In this document: piece by piece, positions 15,474 through 22,996 of the stretch
How the letters are laid out: every line of letters starts with the position of its first letter
Position numbering within the stretch: the stretch's first letter is position 1
DNA from: an uncultured Oscillospiraceae bacterium
GTDB lineage: Bacteria; Bacillota; Clostridia; Oscillospirales; Oscillospiraceae
Assembly (NCBI GenBank): GCA_934670025.1
Contig: CAKUOS010000033.1
Coordinates: forward strand, 1 to 24,475
Length of the DNA: 24,475 nt
Direction: 5' to 3'
Position numbers and translations under genes: made by a program
The notes under the pieces: model-generated
Seen by the model: only the letters and a program-made list of their open reading frames with translations
The model's database searches: none
Told to the model about the DNA's origin: nothing

Positions 15474-15990
15474 CCCCGCGCACCCGCTGTTTGCGGACGC
15501 GATGGCGCTCTACGCGCAGAGCTTTCCCGCAAACGAGCGCCGCACGCGCGCCGATCACATCCGCGCACTGCGGGAACCGGATTTCCATCCCTGCGGCGCA
15601 GTGGAAAACGGGCGGCTGCTGGGGCTGGCGTTCTACTGGGACGCGCCCGGCTTTCGCTATTTCGAGCATTTCGCGGTGCAGCCCGCGCTTCGCAGCGGCG
15701 GCATCGGCGGCGCGATCCTCGACGGCCTTCTGCAAACGGATAAGCCGTTCATTCTGGAGATCGAGCCGCCCGAGGACGAGCTGAAGGCGCGCCGCAAGCG
15801 CTTTTACGAGCGCCACGGACTGCGCGCGCAGCCGTATGCGCACGTGCAACTGCCGTTTCAGACGGGATATGCGGCTGCGCCGCTCATCCTCATGACGGCG
15901 CCCGATATTTCCGCCGCGCAGTGCGCCGAATTTCAGCAGTATCTCAAAGCCCACGTGCTCCCGTACACCGAGTACCGGGGAACGCTTTAA
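15454..15990 (+). CDS. GNAT-family N-acetyltransferase
   Basis: A 178-residue protein of the GNAT acetyl-CoA transferase superfamily. The acetyl-CoA pyrophosphate loop is visible as RSGGIGGAIL following FAVQPAL, near residues 78-90, and the strand before it (FRYFEHFAV) is typical. Later, KRFYERHGL is the common motif-B region. The substrate is not predictable. Its ATG lies inside ribF (20-base overlap), so it is the last gene of the translation operon and probably coupled to ribF; the usual downstream rpsO is not here. Two terminators follow. Confidence 0.88.
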   Translation: MQLQRLDPAHPLFADAMALYAQSFPANERRTRADHIRALREPDFHPCGAVENGRLLGLAFYWDAPGFRYFEHFAVQPALRSGGIGGAILDGLLQTDKPFILEIEPPEDELKARRKRFYERHGLRAQPYAHVQLPFQTGYAAAPLILMTAPDISAAQCAEFQQYLKAHVLPYTEYRGTL

Positions 15991-16004
15991 ACAAGACGCA
16001 GTTT

Positions 16005-16037
16005 GGCCGGCCGGGACATTCCCGGCCGGCCTTTTTT
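16005..16037 (+). terminator. Intrinsic terminator of the rimP-GNAT operon
   Basis: A perfect 12-bp GC stem (16005-16016 with 16020-16031), a CAT loop and six T. It lies 14 bases after the GNAT stop. The A-run is weak on the other strand, so it mainly serves the plus strand. Confidence 0.93.
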
Positions 16038-16044
16038 GATGCAG

Positions 16045-16077
16045 AAACCTCCGCCCGGCATAGCCGGGCGGGGGTTT
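16045..16077. terminator. Second, bidirectional hairpin between GNAT and the SLH gene
   Basis: AAACCTCCGCCCGGC, an ATA loop, and GCCGGGCGGGGGTTT form a 15-bp stem with one G-T pair. On the plus strand TTTTGT follows. On the minus strand it lies 22 bases after the SLH stop and is followed by TTTCTG, so it is the likely terminator of that gene. Confidence 0.8.
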
Positions 16078-16099
16078 TGTCTGTTTTGGCTGCCTGCGA

Positions 16100-19000
16100 T
16101 CAGCGATCGTAGGTCAGGAAGCGGTGGAGCATGACGGCGACCTGTGCGCGCGTGGCGTTGTTCTTCGCGGAGAGCGTCGTGCGGCCGTTGGTGCTGACGC
16201 CGGTGATGATACCGAGGCCGACAGCCCACTGCAAAGCCGGGACAGCGTAGGCGCTGACGTTCTTCTGATCGGAGAAGCCGGTCAGGGACGCGGCGTTGCC
16301 CGTCGGGGAACCCGCATAGCGGTACAGGATGGCTGCGATCTGCTCGCGCGTGACCTTGCCGTCCGGATCGAACTTCGTCGCGGTCGCGCCGGTGACGACG
16401 CCGGTGTTCGCGGCCCAGAGGACTGCGTCGACGTAGTACTCGTTCGCCTTCAGGTCGGTGAACTTGTTGGTGATGCCGGCGACGGAGGGCTGGCCGGCGG
16501 CACGATAGAGGATCGTGACGAGCATGGCGCGCGTCATGGTCTGGTTCGGGCCGAAGGTCGTGGTGGTGATACCGTTGACGAGCTTGCTGTCGGCCATGAA
16601 GTCGACGGAGTTCGCGGCCCACTTGGTCGAGCCGTTGACGTCGGTGAACTTCTGCGAGGTCGTCTGCTGGATGACCTTGAAGGAAACGGTGCCCTTCGTG
16701 CGCGTCGAGCCGTCGTAGACGGTGTAGTTCACGTCCACGGTGGTCTTATCGGCGATCGGCAGGACGTAGAGGCTGTCGATGCCGGTAGACGAGGAATTGA
16801 AGTAATACTTCGTGCTGCCGAGATCGCTGGTCTTCAGCGGGGTGTTGCTGATGATGGAGGAATACGCGCTGTAGAGCTTGCCGCCGACGACGGAGTCGAT
16901 GGTGGCGTAAGCATTGGACGAGGCGTTCTCCGGAGCGATCTCCGTGGCGATATCCATCGAGCGGAAGCTCGCGCCGGTGGAGTAGATGGAGTGCGTGTCG
17001 TTGACGTAGACGATGAGGTTGCCGTACTTCGTGCCGTTCGAGCCGTTCGCGGTATAGGGGATGGTAACGGTGTACTTCGAGGCGGTGGGGCCGGCGATGA
17101 AGTAGACGTTCTTCAGCGTGGTGGTGGTATAGGACTCGCTGCCGACCTTACCGGAGCTGGTCGTGCTGCCCTTGTACAGGCCGCCGCGGTTGTCGCTGTT
17201 CGTGCCGAACACGACGCTGCTCAGACCGTTGCCGTACTTCGACTGGAAATCGTTGACGAGCATCTGCTGCGACTCGTTCGCGGAGATGTGGTACACGACG
17301 GAGCCGGCGCTGGTCATGACGAGCACCTTACCGGACGCGATCTGGCCGTCGGAGCCGTAGGCCTTGTACTCGAGCGTGTAGCTCGCGGCGTTGGAGGTGG
17401 GCTTGAAGACCATCTTGCTGACGTCGGACGGGGAATACCTGTTGCCGTCGGTGACCTTGGAGCTCATGGCGCTGGTGGTATAGATGACGCCGTTGGACGG
17501 CTGGGTGAAGGAGATGTAGCTGGGCGCAGACTTGGCGGCGGACTTGACGGCGTCGGAGATCTTGGTGCCGTCGAGCGCGACATAGGTCGCGTTGTCGTCC
17601 AGCATGACGGTTACATCGTCCGCCGTGGGAACGGTGATGGTCAGCTTCTGCGTGCCGGTGAACTTTTTGGTGTTGAAGGTCGTCTCGGCGGTGATGGTGA
17701 TGGTGCCGCCGGACTTGGCGGTCAGCGTCACGGAAGAGCCGGTGCGGCTGGAAAGCGTGGCCGCGGCGGTATCGCCCGCAGTGATGGCCCAGTTGACGGT
17801 GTAATTGCCGCTGACGTCGGCATAGCGCTTGGTCACGGGGTTATACTGCTGCGCGACGGCGTTGAGCGTGACGGTGTCGCCGGGCTTGACGGAGGTGGTG
17901 CTGGGCGTGATCTTGATGTTGTAATCGCCGCCGATGGTGATGATGGCGGTGCGGCTCTTGACAGAGCTGTTATCACTGCCGCGGACGATGCAGTAGAAGC
18001 CGTAGGTACCGGCGGAGGTGATGAAATCAGACAGCTTCAGTGTCGAGGTATAGGTGGAAGTCAGGTTATTGACAGTTTCAACCTTGATCGCCTTGTCGTT
18101 GTTGTCGTACCATGTGAAGCTGGTCATCTGCTTGCCGTTTCTGGGCGTTGCCTGAATGGACAGCGTACCGACGGTCTCGTCGAGCTTGTAGGTCGCGTCC
18201 TGCGGCTGATTCAGGATGATGATATCCGACATTGTTGCCGCGCTGGAAATGATGTGATCCAGCGTGATATCCGTTCTGTCTTTATCCTCCGGGTCGGTAC
18301 CTGACTTCTCCGGATCCGGGTAATACGCGATCTTGTTCGTCTTATCGAAGCCGTCGACCCAGCCCTCCAGCTGGATCTTGCTGCTGGAGGTGTACTGCAC
18401 ATTGCGCATCGGCCGTGAAACCTGTTCATCCGTTTTCGTCAGGCGGATGGTAACATACTGCTCGCTGAAGCGGTTGAACGCATCCTCGCGGCTGCTGATG
18501 GAGGTGGGGATGTCGGGCTTGGTGACGATCTCGTCATACTCATAGGCGGGCCAGACGGTAAAGCTCATGCTGTCGCTCTTGCCGTCAAGCTCGGCCTTGA
18601 TCTTCACGGGGCCGCTGCCGGTGGAGACCAGCGTGACATTTTCGCCATACGCCTCGCTCACGAGACCGCTGCTGGTCTGGAACTTTGCGACCTTCGGGCT
18701 TTCCGTCGTCCACTTGACGCGGGTCAGGTCGTTCGTCTTGTCCTCCGAATCGACCGTCGCGGACAGATCCAGTGCCGTTACAATCCTGTCTTCATTTTGG
18801 AACGTGACGTCGGTGTTGCGGCCATCATCTTTATAAGCGAAGACGTATTTGCCGTTCTGCATGGCGAGCTTCGTGTCCAGATTTTTATAATCGATGGAAA
18901 CGCCGTCGGCCGCCGTTTTGATGACCGTAACGGTGCACTGCGCCGTCGTGCCGGTCAGAACGTTGCCGTTCAGCTTTGCGCCGACCGTGATAAGCGCGCT

Positions 19001-20053
19001 GCCAGTCCTGTTCTGGTTCGAATCCTGAAGCAGGACCGTGCCGTCCGGGTCGATATGGACGAGGTCTTCCCAGCTGCTGGTGTAAGTATAAGTGATCGTG
19101 TCCGTTCTCGAGTTCACTGGCGAGCCATTCTTATACAGGACGGGCGTGATCTTCTTGTTCGTCGTGTTGTAGGAGACCGTCATGACGCGGTTGGCCGCAA
19201 CATCGCTGCTGAGCTCGTCGTTGCTGAACTTGATCGTATATTCCGAGGAGCCGCCCAGCTTGACCCAGAACTCCATCCGGATGGGATCGCCGTCGGTGTC
19301 CGTATACGGTGTCCAAGTCGTTGTTGCCTTTTTCCCGCTTCCGGTCACAGTCTCTTTGCCGAGTTCGGCAATGATCGCCGTGGTTCCGTTGCCGGTGCCG
19401 GCGTTGATCGTCACGCTTGCCGTGGCCGTCGACGTCGACGTGCTCGTTTCCTCATTGGTCACATAGGGCTTCTGCGAAACCGGGTCTGTCTGATTATTCA
19501 CCTTTGCGATCGACGTGGAGCTGCTCGTGAAGCGGACCTTTGTATCCGACGCCTTGAGCCAGTCGTTCACGCCCGTGATGGTCGCGGTCAGCGTCACGCT
19601 GTCGTTCGTGGTCAGGGTGTAGGGGCTGGAGGAGTTCGGATTGCTCGGCGAGAGCTTCATCGTCCAGTCCGTAATGGTGACCGTCCACGTCGCGGCGGTC
19701 TGTTCCTTTTGGTTGGTATCTTTATAATACGCCGTGATCGTGGCTCTGCCGGTGCCGCCGCGATGCGTCAGCGTCACCTTTTGCGTGCCAGAATCCACAG
19801 TCATATCGATCAGCGACCGGTTGCTGTTCGTCCATCTTGTGATGTTACCGGTAAAATATGTCCGGTTCGTGCCGGGCGAACCGGCGTTAGTTCTTTCCGT
19901 CTCATAGTTGATCTCAAGCGTCTGATACGGAGCCAGATATTTGGTTCCTTTGAGTATTACAACTGTATCAGCCGCAAACACTGCCGGGACCATCGCCAGA
20001 ACCATGGCGAAGACCAGCAGCAGGCTCATGAATCTTCCAAATGTACGCTTCAT
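16100..20053 (-). CDS. Exported SLH-domain surface protein with Ig-like repeats
   Basis: A 1317-residue cell-surface protein. Residues 1-28 form a Sec signal peptide (basic MKRTFGR, hydrophobic core, cleavage after VFA). The ectodomain has Ig-like, mostly BIG2-type, modules to about residue 810, including one with a W...C pair near 625-700 and one near 712-808. Three degenerate repeats of about 100 residues follow, near 812-915, 916-1018 and 1019-1125, each with a G-x-(I/L)-Y centre and a G-K/T-G/V-x-V end. Three SLH domains close the chain, beginning near F1136, F1198 and F1260, with TRAM, TREQ and TRAQ motifs; SLH domains bind pyruvylated wall polymer. No catalytic domain or LPXTG sorting signal is seen. 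AGAGGTG precedes the ATG. An S-layer or adhesin role is likely but the ligand is unknown. Confidence 0.93.
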   Translation of the reverse strand: MKRTFGRFMSLLLVFAMVLAMVPAVFAADTVVILKGTKYLAPYQTLEINYETERTNAGSPGTNRTYFTGNITRWTNSNRSLIDMTVDSGTQKVTLTHRGGTGRATITAYYKDTNQKEQTAATWTVTITDWTMKLSPSNPNSSSPYTLTTNDSVTLTATITGVNDWLKASDTKVRFTSSSTSIAKVNNQTDPVSQKPYVTNEETSTSTSTATASVTINAGTGNGTTAIIAELGKETVTGSGKKATTTWTPYTDTDGDPIRMEFWVKLGGSSEYTIKFSNDELSSDVAANRVMTVSYNTTNKKITPVLYKNGSPVNSRTDTITYTYTSSWEDLVHIDPDGTVLLQDSNQNRTGSALITVGAKLNGNVLTGTTAQCTVTVIKTAADGVSIDYKNLDTKLAMQNGKYVFAYKDDGRNTDVTFQNEDRIVTALDLSATVDSEDKTNDLTRVKWTTESPKVAKFQTSSGLVSEAYGENVTLVSTGSGPVKIKAELDGKSDSMSFTVWPAYEYDEIVTKPDIPTSISSREDAFNRFSEQYVTIRLTKTDEQVSRPMRNVQYTSSSKIQLEGWVDGFDKTNKIAYYPDPEKSGTDPEDKDRTDITLDHIISSAATMSDIIILNQPQDATYKLDETVGTLSIQATPRNGKQMTSFTWYDNNDKAIKVETVNNLTSTYTSTLKLSDFITSAGTYGFYCIVRGSDNSSVKSRTAIITIGGDYNIKITPSTTSVKPGDTVTLNAVAQQYNPVTKRYADVSGNYTVNWAITAGDTAAATLSSRTGSSVTLTAKSGGTITITAETTFNTKKFTGTQKLTITVPTADDVTVMLDDNATYVALDGTKISDAVKSAAKSAPSYISFTQPSNGVIYTTSAMSSKVTDGNRYSPSDVSKMVFKPTSNAASYTLEYKAYGSDGQIASGKVLVMTSAGSVVYHISANESQQMLVNDFQSKYGNGLSSVVFGTNSDNRGGLYKGSTTSSGKVGSESYTTTTLKNVYFIAGPTASKYTVTIPYTANGSNGTKYGNLIVYVNDTHSIYSTGASFRSMDIATEIAPENASSNAYATIDSVVGGKLYSAYSSIISNTPLKTSDLGSTKYYFNSSSTGIDSLYVLPIADKTTVDVNYTVYDGSTRTKGTVSFKVIQQTTSQKFTDVNGSTKWAANSVDFMADSKLVNGITTTTFGPNQTMTRAMLVTILYRAAGQPSVAGITNKFTDLKANEYYVDAVLWAANTGVVTGATATKFDPDGKVTREQIAAILYRYAGSPTGNAASLTGFSDQKNVSAYAVPALQWAVGLGIITGVSTNGRTTLSAKNNATRAQVAVMLHRFLTYDR

Positions 20054-20109
20054 AAGTGCACCTCTTTCAAATCGCAGCTGCGCGCGCAGCCGCTTGGTTT
20101 CATGGTATC

Positions 20110-20137
20110 AGTTTACCATAAAAATTAAAAATTGCAA
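20110..20137 (-). promoter_or_regulatory. Candidate promoter for the SLH protein gene
   Basis: On the minus strand: TTGCAA, a 16-base spacer ending in TGG, then TAAACT. The extended -10 compensates for the imperfect box. The predicted leader is about 50 bases. A 6-6-6 dyad, ATGGTA/TACCAT at 20102-20119, covers the -10 and start point and could be an operator. Confidence 0.52.
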
Positions 20138-20250
20138 CCAATTTTTACGAAAAGTGCTGATTTTCCAAGCCTTTCCCCGCGCTTTCCCGCATCTTGCGTG
20201 GTAGACGTAACACCATGCACAATATCTTGTAGCCGCCCGCCGTCCGCCGA

Positions 20251-20285
20251 AAAAAAGAAAACCTCCGCCGCGGGAGGTTTTCTTT
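20251..20285 (-). terminator. Intrinsic terminator of the sodium symporter gene
   Basis: A perfect 13-bp stem (20254-20266 with 20273-20285), a 6-base loop, and on the minus strand a T-run extending past the stem (TTTTCTTTTTTTC). It begins 13 bases after the symporter stop codon. Confidence 0.92.
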
Positions 20286-20298
20286 CGTTTTGTAATTT

Positions 20299-21633
20299 TT
20301 ACTTCCAGCCGAAGTTCACCATGCCGTAGATATAGATAAAGATGATGATCACAGGCACGCAATAGCGGAAAATCGGCTTCATCCACGCCTGCACCTTCAT
20401 GCCCTTGCCGGCGTTGGCCTCGGCCACGAAATTGTCCCAGCCCCAGCCGAACTTGTTGCAGCAGTAGAGCGCGAAGATGAGCGAGCCCAGCGGCAGGATG
20501 TTGTTCGAGACGATGAAATCCCAGAAATCGAGCCACGCCGTGCCGTCGGCGAACGGCTGGAACTTAAATACGCTGTAGCCCAGCGCCGTCGTGATCGCCA
20601 GCACGAAGATGCCCGCGCCGCACACGAGGCAGCCGAGCGGCCGCTTCCAGCCGGTCATTTCGCGCACCATGGCGAGGATATTCTCGCACACGGCCAGAAC
20701 CGTGGACATCGCGGCGAAGACCATGAACAGGAAGAACAGAGAACCCCACCAGCGGCCGCCCGCCATGTGGTTGAAGACGGAGGCCATCGTGTCAAACAGC
20801 AGGCTGGGGCCGGCGTTGACCTCGAGTCCGTAGGTGTAGCAGGCCGGGAACATGATAAGGCCCGCGACGATGGCCACGAACGTATCGAGCAGGATGACGT
20901 TGACCGATTCGCCCAGCAGCGAACGCTCTTTGCCGATGTAGCTGCCGAAGATGGCCATCGAGCCCATGCCGACCGAGAGCGTAAAGAACGCCTGGTTCAT
21001 CGCACCGACGATGACGGAGCCGGTGATCTTGGAGAAATCGGGCACAAGATAGAACTTCAGGCCCTCGGACGCACCGGCAAGCGTGAAGCTGTGGATCGCC
21101 AGCACGAGCATCAGCAGCATCAGCAGCGTCATCATGTACTTTGTGATGCGCTCAAGGCCGCCCTGCAAATTAAAGCACAGAATACCGAACGCGAGGACGA
21201 CCGTCACGGCCAGATACGTCACGTTGATGCCGGGATTCGTGATCATGGCAACGAAGCCGAGGTTTTCGGTCTGGCCGGTCAGAAACTTGACAAAATAATA
21301 GATGATCCAGCCGGTGACAACCGTGTAAAACGCCATCAGCACGATGTTGCCGAAAAAGGAGACATAGCCGTGGATATGCCACTTCTGCCCTTTCCGCTCC
21401 AGCTTCTGATACATATGCAGCGGGCTTGCCTGCGCCGCGCGGCCGACGGCGAATTCCATCGTCATGACCGGCAGGCCCAGCACCAGCAGGCACAGAATAT
21501 AGATCAGCACAAATCCGCCGCCGCCATACTGGCCGCACATCCACGGGAATTTCCACACGTTGCCGCAGCCGATCGCGCAGCCCGCGGACAACAGAATAAA
21601 GCCCAGCCGGGACCCCAATCGTTCTCTTTCCAT
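20299..21633 (-). CDS. Sodium-dependent amino acid transporter, NSS/SNF family
   Basis: A 444-residue inner-membrane symporter. The N-terminus has the NSS hallmark in helix 1, CAIGCGNVWKFPW, with the unwound Gly-rich segment and the conserved Asn (LeuT N27 position), followed by a GGGGF stretch and PVMTMEFAVGR. About 11 hydrophobic helices are visible. The length is close to that of the 11-helix bacterial members such as MhsT, rather than 12-helix LeuT. The family imports amino acids with Na+, often hydrophobic or aromatic ones; the substrate here is not determined. Start ATG at 21633-21631 has only a weak GAGAG site. It is divergent from azlCD. Confidence 0.94.
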   Translation of the reverse strand: MERERLGSRLGFILLSAGCAIGCGNVWKFPWMCGQYGGGGFVLIYILCLLVLGLPVMTMEFAVGRAAQASPLHMYQKLERKGQKWHIHGYVSFFGNIVLMAFYTVVTGWIIYYFVKFLTGQTENLGFVAMITNPGINVTYLAVTVVLAFGILCFNLQGGLERITKYMMTLLMLLMLVLAIHSFTLAGASEGLKFYLVPDFSKITGSVIVGAMNQAFFTLSVGMGSMAIFGSYIGKERSLLGESVNVILLDTFVAIVAGLIMFPACYTYGLEVNAGPSLLFDTMASVFNHMAGGRWWGSLFFLFMVFAAMSTVLAVCENILAMVREMTGWKRPLGCLVCGAGIFVLAITTALGYSVFKFQPFADGTAWLDFWDFIVSNNILPLGSLIFALYCCNKFGWGWDNFVAEANAGKGMKVQAWMKPIFRYCVPVIIIFIYIYGMVNFGWK

Positions 21634-21692
21634 CTGATTCTCTCTTTCATTTTTTGTTTTAAAGCGCGATTACTTTAAATTGGTACTTTGAT

Positions 21693-21721
21693 GTTATAGC
21701 AGAGTTGGCCCGGATAGTCAA
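21693..21721 (-). promoter_or_regulatory. Sigma-A promoter of the sodium symporter gene
   Basis: On the minus strand: TTGACT, a 17-base spacer ending in TGC, then TATAAC. Both boxes and an extended -10 are near consensus. The predicted leader is about 52 bases. Confidence 0.82.
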
Positions 21722-21821
21722 GCGGATCGTCGATTTTTGTGAACATTTGCGTCCTGCACGCGGACGCAGCGCAAGCGAACGCGCCGTTTTTCGCCCGTCT
21801 CCGTCAAAACGCCGGGGCCGC

Positions 21822-21850
21822 TTGACATTCGTCCGCAGCTGTGCTAAAAG
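21822..21850 (+). promoter_or_regulatory. Sigma-A promoter of azlCD
   Basis: A perfect TTGACA (21822-21827), a 17-base spacer ending in TGC, then TAAAAG (21845-21850). The -10 is imperfect but has the TG extension. The predicted start is near 21857. Confidence 0.68.
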
Positions 21851-21856
21851 TAGATT

Positions 21857-21876
21857 TTCCGGGGACATTCCCGGAA
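21857..21876. promoter_or_regulatory. Inverted repeat at the predicted azlC transcription start
   Basis: TTCCGGG, GACATT, CCCGGAA: an exact 7-6-7 dyad starting at the predicted +1 and ending 19 bases before the azlC ATG. Its position fits a repressor operator or a 5' mRNA hairpin. No T-run follows, so it is not a terminator. Confidence 0.55.
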
Positions 21877-21895
21877 TTCGAAAAGAGGGATCACC

Positions 21896-22642
21896 ATGAA
21901 AACAGCCGCAAAACAGAGCGCCCGCCGGCAGAGTCTGCTCGCCGGGATGCGCGACGGACTGCCCATCGGTCTGGGGTATCTGGCCGTCGCCTTTTCGCTC
22001 GGCATCGCCGCGCGCAACGCGGGTCTCAATGCCGTGCAGGGCTTTCTCATCAGCCTGCTCAATAACGCCTCCGCGGGCGAATACGCCGCGTTCACCGTCA
22101 TCGCCGCCGACAGCGGCTTTGTCGAGATGGCGCTCATCACGCTCATCACCAACGCACGCTATCTGCTCATGAGCTGCTCGCTCAGCCAGCGCTTCTCGCC
22201 CGACACGCCGATGTGGCAGCGGCTGCTGGTCGGCTACGACGTGACGGACGAGCTGTTCGGCATCGCCATCGCGCGGCCGGGGTATGTCGACCCGTTTTAC
22301 TCCTACGGCGCGTTTATCCCCGCGATCCCCGGCTGGGCCGTCGGCACGGCGCTGGGCGTCACGGCCGGCAGCATCCTGCCCGCGCGCGCGGTGAGCGCGC
22401 TGTCGGTCGCGCTGTTCGGTATGTTCATCGCCATCATCGTCCCGCCCGCGCGGAAAAGCCGCGTCATCCTCGGCTGCGTGCTCGTGAGCTTCGCGGCGAG
22501 CTTCGCGTGCAGCGTCCTGCCCATCGTCAGCACCCTCTCCGAGGGTACGCGCACGATCCTGCTGACCGTCGTCATCGCGTCTGCCGCGGCGATCTTCTTC
22601 CCGGTCAAAGAGGACGCAGAACAGGAGGGCTCCGCCGCATGA
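21896..22642 (+). CDS. azlC: AzlC-family branched-chain amino acid exporter, large subunit
   Basis: A 248-residue membrane protein. The AzlC hallmarks are GLPIGLGYLAVAFSLG near residue 22, NNASAGEY near 60 and ITNARYLLMSCSL near 83. About six to seven helices are present. With AzlD it forms a transporter exporting branched-chain amino acids (shown for AzlCD in Bacillus subtilis and the related BrnFE in Corynebacterium). AGAGGGAT precedes the ATG. The stop overlaps the azlD start in an ATGA junction. Confidence 0.96.
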   Translation: MKTAAKQSARRQSLLAGMRDGLPIGLGYLAVAFSLGIAARNAGLNAVQGFLISLLNNASAGEYAAFTVIAADSGFVEMALITLITNARYLLMSCSLSQRFSPDTPMWQRLLVGYDVTDELFGIAIARPGYVDPFYSYGAFIPAIPGWAVGTALGVTAGSILPARAVSALSVALFGMFIAIIVPPARKSRVILGCVLVSFAASFACSVLPIVSTLSEGTRTILLTVVIASAAAIFFPVKEDAEQEGSAA

Positions 22643-22947
22643 ACGCAAAGATCTATCTTTATATCCTCGTGTGCGCGGGCGTGTCGCTCCTTATCCGCGA
22701 GCTGCCCGTCACGCTCATCCGCAAACCCATCAAAAACCGCTTTCTGCGCTCGTTTTTATATTATGTGCCGTATGTGACGCTGGCCGTGATGACCTTCCCG
22801 GCCATCGTAAACGTCACGAGCAGCCCCATTGCGGGCCTCGCGGCGCTGGTGCTCGGCATCGCGGCCGCGTGGTTCGGCGCGAACCTGTTCCAAGTCGCGG
22901 TCAGCTGCTGCGCGATCGTGCTGGTACTGGAATTTTTCCTCGTATGA
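22639..22947 (+). CDS. azlD: AzlD-family branched-chain amino acid exporter, small subunit
   Basis: A 102-residue membrane protein of usual length, with about four helices. The blocks LIRELPVTLIRKPIKNRFL and YYVPYVTLAVMTFPAI are typical of AzlD. It starts at the ATGA overlap with azlC, with GGAGGG 11 bases before the ATG, so both subunits are made in coupled fashion. A bidirectional terminator follows three bases after the stop. Confidence 0.94.
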   Translation: MNAKIYLYILVCAGVSLLIRELPVTLIRKPIKNRFLRSFLYYVPYVTLAVMTFPAIVNVTSSPIAGLAALVLGIAAAWFGANLFQVAVSCCAIVLVLEFFLV

Positions 22948-22950
22948 CAA

Positions 22951-22983
22951 AAAGCGCCCCGGAGCCTGGCTCCGGGGCGCTTT
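22951..22983. terminator. Bidirectional terminator between azlD and pfp
   Basis: A perfect 15-bp stem (22951-22965 with 22969-22983) with a CTG loop. On the minus strand it runs into TTTTTG, a good T-run for pfp; on the plus strand only TTT follows, so it is weaker for azlCD. Confidence 0.92.
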
Positions 22984-22996
22984 GCATCATTTGCGC

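Noticed and set aside
16124..18304. Open frame of 726 codons on the plus strand opposite the SLH gene
   Set aside because: The SLH frame has a signal peptide, recognisable domains and a ribosome site. The opposite frame is Gly/Val/Asp/Arg-rich, without any of these.
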